Position numbers and translations under genes: made by a program. The notes below the pieces were generated by a model that did no database searches, had not been told where the DNA came from, and saw only the letters and a list, made by a program, of their open reading frames with translations. A stretch of DNA of 64,000 nucleotides from Euglena gracilis. Taxonomy: Eukaryota; Euglenida; Euglenophyceae; Euglenales. Location of the stretch: the NCBI GenBank assembly GCA_039621445.1, contig CP154955.1:16410691-16474690 (forward strand), given 5' to 3'. Positions within the stretch are counted from its first letter, which is position 1; each line of letters begins with the position of its first letter. Positions 1 through 21,490 of this stretch are shown piece by piece.

Positions 1-2599
1 AGGCTCGATTCTCGGGTCACGGGCGGGTCACGGGCGGGTCACGGGGGGGGGGGGTCACGGGGGGGGGGTCACGGGGGTAGCGCGGATTTGGGAGGCTGGC
101 TAGGAGCTGCTGGCTGGAGGGAAAAAGTGTTGGCTAACTGGACCTCTCCCACCTGCGTAGGGTGCTTTGAGGCTGATTGAATCGGACCCAACTTCGCCCG
201 ATTTTGGCCGGGTTGGCAGTACAATTGGGACCCCGGGATTCTCCCACCCCTGTTCCCACCCCTGTCTCAATCAGGGGTGCAAAAACATTTTTGTTCTCGA
301 GGGGGGGGATCCTTGGCAATGCCTAATGCAATACCATTGTTTTTTTTGCCACCCAAAGGGCGGCAAGACGGTAGCGCGTTTTTTGACATTGTGGCACAAA
401 TCCATCACAATTTGGAAGCTTTCCAGCCAACGGGTGGCAAGAGACGATGATGCCTGTTGTGTTTTGGGATTTCAAAAAAGAGTGCAATATGCGGTAAAAA
501 AGACAGTAATGAGAGTTGCCTCCCAAAACCTGCCCCCTCCGTGCCATTTTGCATGGGAGAAAAAATGTATTGCCGCCCGAAGGGCGGCTGCATTTTTCCA
601 AAGCTTCCCCAAAATGGAACAAAAAAAATCCATTGCCGCCCGCGGCTAGATGGTAATGCATTTTCCCAAAAAGCCCCCCCCCCCCCAAATGCCAAATTTG
701 CAACAGAAATGGTGTGCTGTTAAATTTTTGAATTTTAGGCCAAGTCAAAATGCATGTGTTTCCTGTTGCCGCCCAAAGGGCGGCAAGACAGTAGTGGAGA
801 TATTCACAAACAATACCATGCCCTCCCCATATTGTACCCCCCCCCTGGGAGCCATTTTCTGGGGGGGAGGTACATTATGGGGGGGTACAATATGGGGGGG
901 GACAAGGTCATGGTCCATGGTCACTCCGATTTGGGGGGGGGTACATTATGGGGGGGGTACAATATGGGGGGGGGGGCATGGTAACCCCAAATTGAAAAAA
1001 GGAAGATTTTTGCCCCCTCTGACCCATGAGTTCTGGACTTGTTTGGCCACCCGAAGGGCGGCGAGACGGTCGTGAAATCCAACAGCAAAAACAGAAAATT
1101 ACACACTTTTCAAAAAGAATTTTTCTTTGCAAAATCTCGGGGAGGCAGCCGCCCCCTCCCCCAGTTCTGCAACTATGGTCTCAATATAGTGCAACAAAGT
1201 GCAATTTTTAGAACCTTTTTGGGACTTCGAGACAACCCTCCTACCCCCGCCACGGCCAACGCTCCATCAATAGCAATCTTTGGTTGACGCTTCTTCCATT
1301 CTGCCGAAGCTCACATTTCATCGTTTCTTGAAATCAGCAAAAAAAATCACAAACACGTACCTTGCACTTCTTCTACTGTCATCAATGGATGCCCTGCAGG
1401 TGAATGTTGTTGGGGCCCCTCACAAAAGATATACATCTTCAAAATGACCATCAACATGGTCTCCCAACAAAAACACTTTCACCAAAAGCATTAAAACCCT
1501 TGCCAACACCAAATTGATCAAGCCAAATTCAAGAAAAATTATTTCCATTCATGAATTCCAAATAATTAAACCAACTTCATAAACGCTGGGAGGATGCTTT
1601 ACACACCTATTGTTGTGGATTGTGTCACCAACTTCTCCTCCTCACACTTCTCATGCTCCCGCGCCATCCGAAGAAGTCGTTGCTCCTGCACTTTGCGCTC
1701 TGCATCGCCTGCAGGCACATTTCGAGGGAATTTAGGCACATTTCGAGGGAATTTCTCAAACCCAACGTTGTGGAAATGTGCCTTCTGGACCCCATTTGCC
1801 TCCACGAAGTCTACATCAGCCCATGCAAGCCATCATCATTCGGGCGACCGTCTGAAGCAAACAACGAGCAGGTCCCAGTCTTGTGCTTCGAGTGTTTTTA
1901 AAAAATATGCAGAATTTAATATTATTACATACTTTTGTTATTATTTAGTAAATACACAAATATAACCACAATTGAAGGAAAAAAACCCTCACCCCCCCCC
2001 ATAATTGCCCCCAGCCATTAGCCGAATAGGGGGGGGGGACCCAAATATAACCACGTTTTCCCCATACTTCTCGGCCAGTGTTGGTCCTCGTGACGTTGTT
2101 CATGAACTCTCAAAAAAACTGACAAACTATTTCCAATTCTTCTCATTTTCATTCTGAAATTGGGCGCAATCCCCCCTGATCTTGTCCCCCCCCCCATCTT
2201 GTCCCATACCCGGACAAAGGGCCGGGGTCCGCAAAAGGCAGTTTGTTGACCCCCCCCCGATCTTGTCCCATACCGGGGCTAGCGTTAGCCCGGGTATGGG
2301 ACAAGATCAGGGGGATGGTATAGGGGCCCTGGGTAGTTTTAGTGGTCGGCTGGCCTTGCTCCACCTTTGGTCAATTTTTTGGTTGTTTTGGTTGTTTTTC
2401 GTCTTGTCCTATTTTACTGGTTTGCGGTTGGTCTTGTTCCAGTTCTAGTCAGCTTTAGGTCGTTTTGGTGCGTTTTTGGCATCTTTATCTGTGCCCAAAA
2501 AAAATTGGCGCCTTCAGCCGGACCCACCCACTCCCCCCATTCCGGAAGTCAACATGTCCAGTTCAGTTTGGAAGTGAACGGGGGGGGGGTCCCAGCCCC
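1..2599. other. Non-coding, repeat-rich left end
   Basis: No exon-like stretch was found on either strand. The first 75 bases are a tandem GGTCACGGGGG-type repeat. Positions 800-985 hold G-run repeats built on TACAATATGG and TACATTATGG. Positions 1715-1752 hold a tandem duplication of about 18 bp around CACATTTCGAGGG. Positions 2165-2320 hold CTTGTCCCATACC phrases in both orientations separated by C or G runs. Open frames here are short, overlap on both strands and lack the G/C third-position bias of the real exons. Confidence 0.6.
348..1062. repeat. Four-copy perfect-hairpin repeat
   Basis: The 17-bp palindromic core GCCRCCCRAAGGGCGGC occurs at 348-364, 572-588, 768-784 and 1046-1062, so the spacings are 224, 196 and 278 bp. 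Three copies are followed by a related tail, RAGACRGT. Each can fold into a 6-7 bp GC stem with a 3-5 nt loop. A partial copy lies near 635. Function unknown; it could mark monomers of a decayed larger repeat. Confidence 0.7.
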
Positions 2600-2683
2600 C
2601 ATAGTGGGTGTTTTTTTTATAAAAAAAACATTGTTAGAAAAAAACAAAAACAATTTAAAAAAAAACCAGGCGTGCTCACTATG
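2600..2683. mobile_element. 84-bp TIR element, CATAGTGGG type
   Basis: The segment begins CATAGTGGGTG and ends with the imperfect inverse GTGCTCACTATG. The interior is A/T homopolymer. The ends belong to the same type as the larger element at 4108-4952. Its flanks (CCAGCCCC and GCAGCCGG) are only partly alike, so no clean target duplication is claimed. Confidence 0.45.
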
Positions 2684-2692
2684 GCAGCCGGC

Positions 2693-3148
2693 CATAGCTG
2701 GCGTTTTTTTGTGTTTTTTTTTAAAAAAAAGATTTTTGTTTTGTTTTTAATTAAAAAAAAAACGGGCAAAAAAAACGGCAAAAAAAAACAAAGGGGAAAA
2801 TGATGGTCCAAATTTTGCCTTTGATCGCAAGGGTGAACCAATCTTAGCTCAAATGACTTGAAAACCAATACTTTTGGTTGTCTTCAACAAGAATGGTCAA
2901 AATAGGGCATTTTTCTGCCATTTTGGCCGGAAACCATTCCAAACTAGGTCCTTTTTTGACAGAGCGCGGGAACAAAAGGCAGAATTTAACTAAGCTTTTC
3001 GTGTTTGGGATGGGCAAAAAAAGCTAAAATTAAAAGCAAAAAAAATTTTGCCCTGGACCCTCAATGGCGTTTTTTTTGTTTTTTAAACATTTTTTTAAAA
3101 AAAAACGTGTTTTTTTTTGACTTTGTTTTAAACGAAGTGCCAGCTATG
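2693..3148. mobile_element. TIR element, CATAGCTGGC family, copy 1
   Basis: This 456-bp segment starts CATAGCTGGC and ends GCCAGCTATG. Its interior is an inverted copy of the element at 4253-4668. The shared blocks include the one around TTGATCGCAAGGGTGAACC here, whose reverse complement lies near 4540-4560. No open frame of use is present, so it is non-autonomous. The flanks do not form a target duplication, which suggests later rearrangement. Confidence 0.7.
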
Positions 3149-4107
3149 CACCCCCCCCCCCCCAGTGTACCGGTAACTCCAACTGGGTCCAACACTCCAG
3201 CGACCGAGAGTGGACGAGCAGTTAGTCGGCGACCATGTGTTGGGTGATGTCAACACACGAGCAGAAGAAAGTTGTCATAACAGTGGAGAAGCAGATAGCC
3301 ATGTCCCTGGGGGGGTGGTACGCCGTGGCGAGGGGGTCCGAATAGGGGGGGGGGGATGGCGGGAAAATGGCGTGGCGAGGGAGTCTCGGATGGGGGGGGG
3401 AGGGGTGTAGCATGGTTGCAAAATCAAAAATGTAACAGGTGGCGTGGTGAGGGGGTCCGGCTAGGGGGGGGGGGATGGCGTGGCGAGCCCCTCGGAGAGG
3501 GGGGGGAGGGGTGTACCAACCCCCCCCCCGGCATCAGGAACAACCCTCCTCGATGACAAAGCGGTCCAAAAGGTATCCCAAGGTGGCCCAGGCAATTCTC
3601 AAAAAAGTACCCTGTGTCCTCACCAATCCCTCACGTGGCTTGGAAACAACATACAACAATAACAAGATACCCCCCCTCCGATGACCAACACAACACCGAT
3701 GGCCTTTTGCTTCGTCTAACCGCCATCTTCCGCCTCTTACAGCCCGTTGCAAAAATAATTGCTCATTGCCTCACGATGATTTGTCAACTGTCTCGCCATG
3801 AAACGCCATTAGTCTCGCCATGAAATGCCATTAGTCTCGAAATGAATTGCCACCTGTCTCATTTTTTTCCCATTGTCCCAAAGCATGAGTGCAGTTTTCT
3901 CAAAAGCAATTGCCACTTGTCTCATAATAAAATGCTAGACTCGAGAAAGAAACAAACCATCCACATTGGAGGGAACACTTGCTGGCCGCAGAAAAATTCA
4001 CGATGCTGTTTGAGGTCCCACCAAATGACCTGTACCATTTGTTTGAAACATCAGAGGGGATCTGCCAAAGTGGAGGGAGTGCAGCAGGAACAATACTAGT
4101 CGCAGAT

Positions 4108-4952
4108 CATAGTGGGCATTTTTTTGTTTTTTTTAAAAAAAACAAAACAACGTGTTTTTTTTAAAAAAAACAGTACAAAAACATCAAAAAAAAACAAAAG
4201 GAAATTTTCATTGAAAAAACTCGTTATGAAACACCCAAACCACACTTTGAATCATAGCTGGCACTTCGTTTAAAACGAAGTCAAAAAAACACGTTTTTTT
4301 AAAAAAAAAAACATGTTTTTAAAAAAAAACAAAAAAATGCCATTGAGGGTCCAGGGCAAAAAAATTTTTTGCCTTTAATTTTAGCTTTTTTTGCCCATCC
4401 TCGGTCAGAGAAAGACACCAAATTTGGGATGTTTCAAGTTGGAACATCCCAAAATGGCAGAAAAATGCCCTATTTTGACCATTCTTGTTGAAGACAACCA
4501 AAAGTATTGGCTTTCAAGTCATTTGAGCTAAGATTGGTTCACCCTTGCGATCAAAGGCAAAATTTGGACCATCATTTTCCCCTTTGTTTTTTTGCCGTTT
4601 TTTTTCCGGTTTTTTTAATAAAAAAAAAACAACGTTTTTTAAAAAAAAACAAAAAAACGCCAGCTATGCTTTGAATCCTACTCAGTTCAAAAACTGCCAA
4701 AAATGGTCAAAAACATCCAAAATGCAACAAAAAATGGAATTTTATGACTTTTTTCATTTTTGTGGAAGGATGTTTTTGACAGAAATTACCCAGAAGTTTC
4801 CAAAAATGATTGAAAATGTGCATTCAAAATTTTCCATGCAAAACCTAGTGGGTGTTTTTTTGTTTTTTTTTTCAAAAAAAACATTGTTAGAATTCAAAAA
4901 AAAAACAACAAAAAAAAACAACGTCAAAAAAAAAACAGGCCGGCCCACTATG
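4108..4952. mobile_element. TIR element with perfect 8-bp TSD, CATAGTGGGC type
   Basis: The element begins CATAGTGGGC and ends GCCCACTATG, a perfect 10-bp terminal inverted repeat. It is flanked by TCGCAGAT at 4100-4107 and again at 4953-4960, a perfect 8-bp target duplication. It has no transposase frame. A second complete element (4253-4668) is nested inside it. An 8-bp duplication with CA-start termini fits the hAT superfamily, but that assignment is inferred from end structure alone. Confidence 0.85.
4253..4668. mobile_element. Nested TIR element with perfect 8-bp TSD, CATAGCTGGC family
   Basis: The ends are CATAGCTGGC and GCCAGCTATG. CTTTGAAT flanks it on both sides (4245-4252 and 4669-4676), so this is a clean insertion into the older element at 4108-4952. 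The 416-bp body is the inverse of 2693-3148. Together the two copies form a long imperfect inverted repeat with arms of about 0.43 kb and a loop of about 1.1 kb. Confidence 0.88.
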
Positions 4953-5338
4953 TCGCAGATGCATTGGCAACGTTCATGGCTTCTGCTGTGTCGGCATGCA
5001 TGAATCCAGCTTGCTTTCCAAATTGGAACAGCGCAACTGCCACTCCTCCCTTCAGGTGATCCCAATGAACTAAATGAAAAACGGAGTGTCCATTGGGGTG
5101 GATCGGGGGGTATTCCTCCCGTGACCCGACCGAAATTCCCTCGGCCAAAATTCCGAAAAAAATGGCTGGTGATGCTTAATTTGATGATTTTTTCAGGTGT
5201 GGGGATACCTAATTCATGGAAATTTTTCCAAATTTCTGGGCGCGTGATTCCTACCATGCCCCCCAACACCTTTCAAGAATGGTCGTCGACCCATTGCACC
5301 AGTGGGGCAAAGTTACCAAGGATGGCTGTTCAAGGCTG

Positions 5339-5763
5339 CATAGAGGTAGAGGGATAGAGGTAGAGGTAGAGGTAGAGGTAGAGGTAGAGGTTTTCCAACC
5401 TCCTCTATCCCTGTATGTCACCTCTATGTCAAAAACCAAAGGAAAATGACTCAACAAGGAATTTTTTTTTGCAAGCAAAGGGGAAATACATGAAAATTTT
5501 TCAGAATTGCTCGATGTGGTCACATAACTGCGCCAACAACTTTCAAAACCACCAACCCACATATTGTTTCCCATCCCCTCGCCGTTTTGCATGTGTTTTC
5601 ATAAGCAAAATTGCCATTTTCCGAGCATATGGGGTGTTCCATGACCCTTTTTGTGGCCATTTTGGTGCATTTTGTAGACATAGAGGTGACATAGAGGTAG
5701 AGGTAGAGGTAGAGGTGGTTGACAAAGAGGTAGAGGCCTTTGAACTCTACCTCTACCTCTATG
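5339..5763. repeat. TAGAGG hexamer block with CATAGAGG inverted ends
   Basis: Runs of the hexamer TAGAGG lie at about 5341-5391 and 5681-5738. The inverse CTACCT run at 5745-5763 closes the block. It opens with CATAGAGGTAGAGG and closes with CCTCTACCTCTATG, so the outer ends form a 14-bp inverted repeat. The CATAG start matches the other TIR elements here, but no target duplication is visible. It may be two smaller palindromes (about 5339-5427 and 5679-5763). Confidence 0.6.
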
Positions 5764-6246
5764 CAGCCCTGGGCTGTTGCTTCCCGGAGACAGCCAAAAG
5801 TGTCTGAGGGAGCATTTGGAAAAACCGAAGCAATACAAAGTGTCTCGGGGCCACAACAGCTGTATTCCACAATGCAATCCGAGCTGGTCGACGAATGTGT
5901 CCTAGACTAGAGATGCCGAGTCCACCAAGCCGGATGGGGAGACAAATATAATCCCATTGTTCAGGGGAGCAAGGGCCGCCAACCATTCCTTCAAAGCAAT
6001 GTCGGAGGGTCGTGCACAAAGCTACACACTGGGCAACCCATGGAAAGGGGTGTTGCACGCAGATCATTGATTTTGCATGATGTCACAAATGTGTCGGACA
6101 AAAGCATCCCCCTTCGGATGGCAGAGTGGGACACCAAGGACCTTGACTCCGGAGTCCTTCACAAATGGGATAATTGGCACTTGGCGCAGGAGGCTGTTTG
6201 GGGGTGTGGTTTCTGAAAAACATCCTGCCATTCCATTCCATTCCAA
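5759..6246 (-). pseudogene. Decayed LINE-type reverse transcriptase, C-terminal part
   Basis: Two frames on the minus strand carry pieces typical of the region after the palm in non-LTR retrotransposon reverse transcriptases. One has VKVLGVPLCHPKGDAF (6246 downward). The other has LPIRLGGLGISSLGHI followed by ARIALWNTA (6067 downward). They are offset in frame and separated by a stop, and no catalytic YxDD or endonuclease segment was found. This is a truncated, frameshifted relic. The family call rests on the LGVPL and LP-RLGGLG patterns only. Confidence 0.55.
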
Positions 6247-9200
6247 AAAAGGGTTTTGGCGTCATTTTTTTTGAGTGGCAATGCTTCTTTTTTGAGACGT
6301 TTGTGAGGGTGGTCCGGTGGTTTGGAGTATGTACACCACAACGAGACGCGCTTGAACAAGGCTCAAGGCAAGGGAGTGGGAGGGCAGGGAGTTGAGAAGC
6401 GGGACGCTGCGTATGGGGAGATTGAGTGATGTTTGAGGTGCACTTACACGGAGAAGACCGTGCGATCAATGATGGCCCTTTCGGCCAGGCGCAGAGATGG
6501 AGAGATTTTTTCTGTGAGCTCTTGAGACGGCGTTGTTTGACAGAGCCAGAGGTAGAGTTTGTTGCCATTCTGAGAATTCGGTACGCCCCACCACCGTACT
6601 TTTTGGACAAGCCCATTCTGAGAATGTCCCGAGGTCGGCTGGACCCAGGCAGCCCCAGGGGTTGAAGGCAATTCCTGCATATTCCCATTGAAGCCGGGCG
6701 GTCCATCTGGCAGTGTCCGTGGGACGCGGGTGAGATTCAAATCCGTAAACCCGTAAAGTAAGGTTTCCCCAACAATACAGATTCCTGATTTTGTTGAAAA
6801 AAAAAATGGTATGAACACAATGTCGAATAAGGACAAATTTTTATTTGCCAGACAATTCCACACACCCCGAAAGGTCGCAAGGCTTTCTTGAAGCAGTTAA
6901 AAGAAGAGAAGATCAGGTGAATTTAAAAAACGATTTCCCATTCTGGTCTGGCACCCTTTCAGAGTGAAAACAAAAGAGGGCAAACCGGGCCCTTGGAAGG
7001 AGAGGAAACTTGAATGCAAGGCGGGACCAGTTGACTCCCACGTTTTCGGATACTGCTTGAGAAATTCTCCCAACAGAATTCTTTACCGTCATGATCACCC
7101 TGCTCATGGTGTAACAAAGCGATTTTTCTACAAGATGCAGAATATCTGCGTCCAGAAGGGAAAGAAAAGCTTGAAGGCCCAACTCAAGAAGGACAAGATC
7201 CGAAAGGGGAAGTGATTTTCTAACCTCTCAACTCTGCTTTCTTGGGTTGAAATCCTTGCACATTCCTTCACACTGACAAGAAAGATTCCAGAAAGGGGGA
7301 ATGCTTTTCATATTAATAAAATTACTTTCAACATAACTTCTGAAAAATCATTTTCGAAGAAATAAAGCTCTCATTGTTGAACATTCTATTTTATTTTCAG
7401 TTTCATTGGGTTGGTAAAATTCGTCCCTAAATCATTCATTCCCAAATTTGAAACAGTTCTTAGACTTCCTTCAAGGGAATGAGTCAGGGGGAACGCAAAC
7501 GCCTTTTTTTTGCTTTTCGATTTGGCGTTTTTTTTTGTGCTTTTGTTTCGGGCATTTTTTTCCGATTTTGCTGGACAGTTTGCTGAACAAGGAAAAATTC
7601 CTCATTTTGGCCCCGATCATTCCCCTGTGATTTGAAATTTCTGATTTTTACCTTTTTTGCCTTTTTTATCATTTTTTTTAGTTTTTTTTTGTTGGCACTT
7701 TTTTATGGAAAGTGAAAAATTTTGCTTGATGGAGCCAAAATTTTGTGGACATTTCCGGAGAGTTCCCAAAGGGGGTGTTCCCCCCGTGACCCAACCTGAG
7801 ACCCTTTGCCAAAGTTTGTCGGCGGCTGGCAAGGCCAAGTTGAAAAGGCATTCAGGTAGATTCCTAATTCTGAAAAATAAATTTTGCAAATTTGGGGATG
7901 GAGATTGCCTGATGTGGTGTCCCAATTTCAGGTGTGGGTATTCCTTATTCATGAAATTTTTCCAAAAAAATTTGCGTTGGGTGATTTCTAATTTGCCCCC
8001 CTTTGGCCCGAACCACAAAGAAATTGCGGGGTTTTTTTGCCTTTATTTTTGCGCCTTGTTTTGGGAGGAGTTGGTGGCTAAAATTCTGCCCCAGCGTCCC
8101 ACTCTCCAAAAGCTGCCGCCTTTGACATTTGACAGGAGCCTTTGGGGGTCAGCCCAGTCGTGGACAATTTGGGCTGGCTAGAAAAAGGCTCCAACGGGCA
8201 CAGAAGAGTCAAGAGTCAGGGCAAATTTTTTTAAAAAACGCACGAAGTTCTGCCCGCTTTTTTTTTTAAACCCGTTTGCACACCCGAAAGCCGATGCACC
8301 GCCTAAAAGTTTTCGACGGGAAAGTCTGGCTGGCTGGGCTTTTGGATTGGATGGTTTCCCATTCGGCTGTAAGCGACGCCCTGACCTTGAGGGGAAAGGG
8401 GGTAAGGGTGGCAAGGCTTTCGATTGCCTTAAAAATCCGTCAAGGGGGGCCCTTTTTGTTGAACGCAGCAAGGAACGTTTTTTCCCTGAGCGGGGGCGCA
8501 GGAGTTCAAGTTCAAATGCGACACCGGGGGGGAAAGTTCCTCCAAGGGGGGGGATCGGAAAAAGTTTGCTGCGAAAAATATTGCGACCTCCGAGGTCTCG
8601 AAAGAATTAGAGCCGCAATCCAAAAAAGAGTGCCGGACACCAAATATAAACGGAGTTAATATTTTCAAAGGCCATTAAACGAATTAAAAAGAAGCGTCCA
8701 CGAGCTTGCCTCAAACCCGCACAAAAAGCTATTAGAAGCGCGGGGCCTCTACAAGTGCAGGGTCCAAATTAAAGCGCGCCCCCCCCCACTCAACAAAAAT
8801 CGGGCAGGAAGGGTCCAAATTGAAGCGCACCCCCCCCCCGCCGCCAGAGGCGGCAATCCGCAAAAAGCGCACCCCCGCTTCTATTAGAGGGGGTTCAAAA
8901 GGCGTCTGCTTCCCCCTTGGTGTCCTGTCGCATTTTTTAGATACCGGCAGAAATTTTTGTATTAAGCTAAACAATCGTCTAAAATAAAGCATTTTCATTT
9001 CTCCATAATATGTCTCCCCCCCTTTGTCAGGTCAAATTGCCAAGCTTCCAACGGCTGTGATGGACCGTGGGGGTTTGGGCGTGGGTTTTTCTTTTTCTGG
9101 ATTGCCAGTTTTGGCATTTTTTGTGCACTGAAGCTCTGAAACACTTTACCATGTTTCACCTTTCGTTTGCAGGTTTTTTTTTTAAACCACTGTAAACAAA

Positions 9201-9436
9201 CTCCTCACAAATGTGGTGGCTTTGGGTTGAAGCATTGGCCCCGCCCGACTTCTGGTTCAAACATTTATGCCACAAAATGACGACAACATTGTCGCTTTGA
9301 AAATGAACAAACGGGCCCGTGTGTGCGGGATCACCTTCAACCACCCTTGCACAAGATCAACCTTTCAAGAATCTTTTTCAGGGAAAAAACACACAAACGG
9401 GATGCGATCACAAGGAAACAATAAAGTGTGTCTCGG
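6247..9436. other. Intergenic, no confident gene
   Basis: Nothing convincing was found. A plus-strand open frame at 6964-7215 ends in a lysine-rich tail (KKSLKAQLKKDK) and is followed by AATAAA-like motifs at about 7314 and 7361, but its composition is unlike the real exons and I do not recognise it. Positions 7500-7700 are T-rich. Positions 8755-8890 hold repeated AATTRAAGCGC phrases ending in C runs. The 3' flank of the glycosyltransferase gene lies at the right edge. Confidence 0.45.
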
Positions 9437-19498
<10,062 letters not shown>

Positions 19499-19654
19499 GG
19501 GGCCCGTATGCCGCGGGGGGGGGGGCACACAAACCTGTGTGCGCAGGCGCAGGATCACGACAACACACACAGCTGAGCTCATGCTCACCGAACAAGGCGG
19601 GGAGGTGGGGCCTGCAATTCAAATAGACTACGCAGCGTTAATTAACAATGGATA

Positions 19655-20377
19655 CCCCCCCCCTGTCCAACGACCACTAATGTTCGTCTCCGACTGGGGG
19701 GGGGGGGCGGTCACTAAATTGGCCAATGTTCGTCTCCGACCAGGGGGGGGGGGTGGTCGTTAGACAAGGGGGGTGGGCCCCAGGTCGGCAATAAATTGGC
19801 CACATATGGGGGGTACTGGGTCATTTTGGACAACTTTGGGCTATTTTCGGCATTTTTGGCGACTTCTGCCATTTTTTGGCCACTTTTGGCCATTGTTTGG
19901 CCACTCTTGGGATTTTTTTTTGGGTCACTTTTGGCCATTTTTTTGCCACGTTTGGTTTCATTTAGCCATTTTTTGGCCACTTCTGGCCATTTTGGGCAAC
20001 TTTTGGCCACTTTTGGCAATTTTGGGCCACTTTTGCCCAATTTCAGGCCATTTTTGCCCATTTTTTGGCCATTTTTGGCCATCTGGAATCAAATTTCAGC
20101 CGTTTGGAACAACCTCACACTTCCATAAATCAGAGACGATCTTTTTGTATGCGATGTTGGTTCAGTACTGCGAAAAAAATTGTGTGATTTTATTTTCAGT
20201 TTAGTTGCATTTGCATGTTCCAGTGATGTTTTTTTTTGCAGTTTGTTTGGGATTACCACCCTAAAATGGCTGAAAATACCAAAACGGCACAAAAAAAGGC
20301 CAAAAGCTCCCCAAAAATGGTTGCAAATCACCAGGGGGGTGGTCGTTAGACAAGCCCGGTCGTTGGACAAGGGGGGG
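19655..20377. mobile_element. C/G-run-ended repeat element, TGTCCAACGACC family
   Basis: The left end is CCCCCCCCCTGTCCAACGACC-like and the right end is the inverse GGTCGTTGGACAAGGGGGGG. Internal copies of GTTCGTCTCCGAC and GGTCGTTAGACAAG occur near each end. The interior at 19810-20090 is a degenerate tandem of TTTTGGCCAC/TTTTTGGCCA units. No target duplication was found. It lies upstream of the glycosyltransferase start; the remaining upstream sequence (19499-19654 and 20378-21052) shows no exon. Confidence 0.6.
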
Positions 20378-21052
20378 AGGTAAGATGCGCAAGAACGGGC
20401 AGTAACTCGGGGCAACCAGTTGGGAGGGGGACCTTACCCTGATCCCCAACACCTCTGTAGGAGCCCTCCTCGCTGGAAGAGGTATGGGTCAGAGCCATGA
20501 ATCCTGTTGCCATTGGCCGAAAGGAAGATGTAAACCGGTGGTGGGACTTACAAGAGGAAAACCACCAAAAAACGCCCATGGAAAAACGACACCTGAAGCC
20601 ATAGCCCAGTGGAACAAAACGAAAAGGCAGAACCAAATGTGAGCTTGAACAGGAGTTCTGGAACTTTTGAGAATCAAACCACCTTCAGACTGGATTTGTT
20701 TGGCAATCTACGCAAATCTCCACCTGCATTTTTTTGGGAGCAGACCTGTGTCAATCAGGATTTAAAACATTTTCTGTCATTCGCAATTGCTTCAAGCGAC
20801 TACATCAGTGAGCACGATTGAGATGCATCTGACTTCCACAGCAAGCTGAAATCCTGGATTAGGGATTTGCACATAACTCAAAATATCAAAAACGGGAACA
20901 CCGTCCAACAACGCTCAGCGTTCTAGGAAGCAAACATATTCCGGCCAACAGGTTCAGGCACTAGAAATAGGCATGCACATCACACTCCAAACTCGCTTCG
21001 CATCGCCACACACACACGCCACATTCTGGGCCTTGCGCGGCCCAGAGTTGGT

Positions 21053-21459
21053 TTACTGGATGCCGGTCGCATCGTGGGGGTGAAACGTACCGTAGCGGGA
21101 GGGGAGGAGGGGGTTGGTTTGGGGTTCGGGTCGGCCCCGGAGCGCCGCCCACCAGCCGCCGAGGGCGGGGAGGGCGAGCCACAACAGCAGCAGCGCGAAG
21201 GCCCCGGCGACGGCCCGGTGCTGCGCCGTGGTCGCCGGCGGGGCCTCCGCCTTCAGCCACGCCGCCTGGGCAGTGAGCCAGCGGTCCACCCCAGCCGCCT
21301 CAGTCGTTGGTGAAGAGGGTAGTTTAAATACACCATTTTTTCCTGCACATGTTCACGCACACACACAAACACCGAACGCAAAAGCAAACACGCAACGCAC
21401 ACACACGTACACACAAACACACACACATACACACAGCACACACACACACACACATACAG

Positions 21460-21490
<31 letters not shown>

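Noticed and set aside
8200-8660. 127-codon plus-strand frame
   Set aside because: No motif, overlapping frames on both strands, no exon-like bias.
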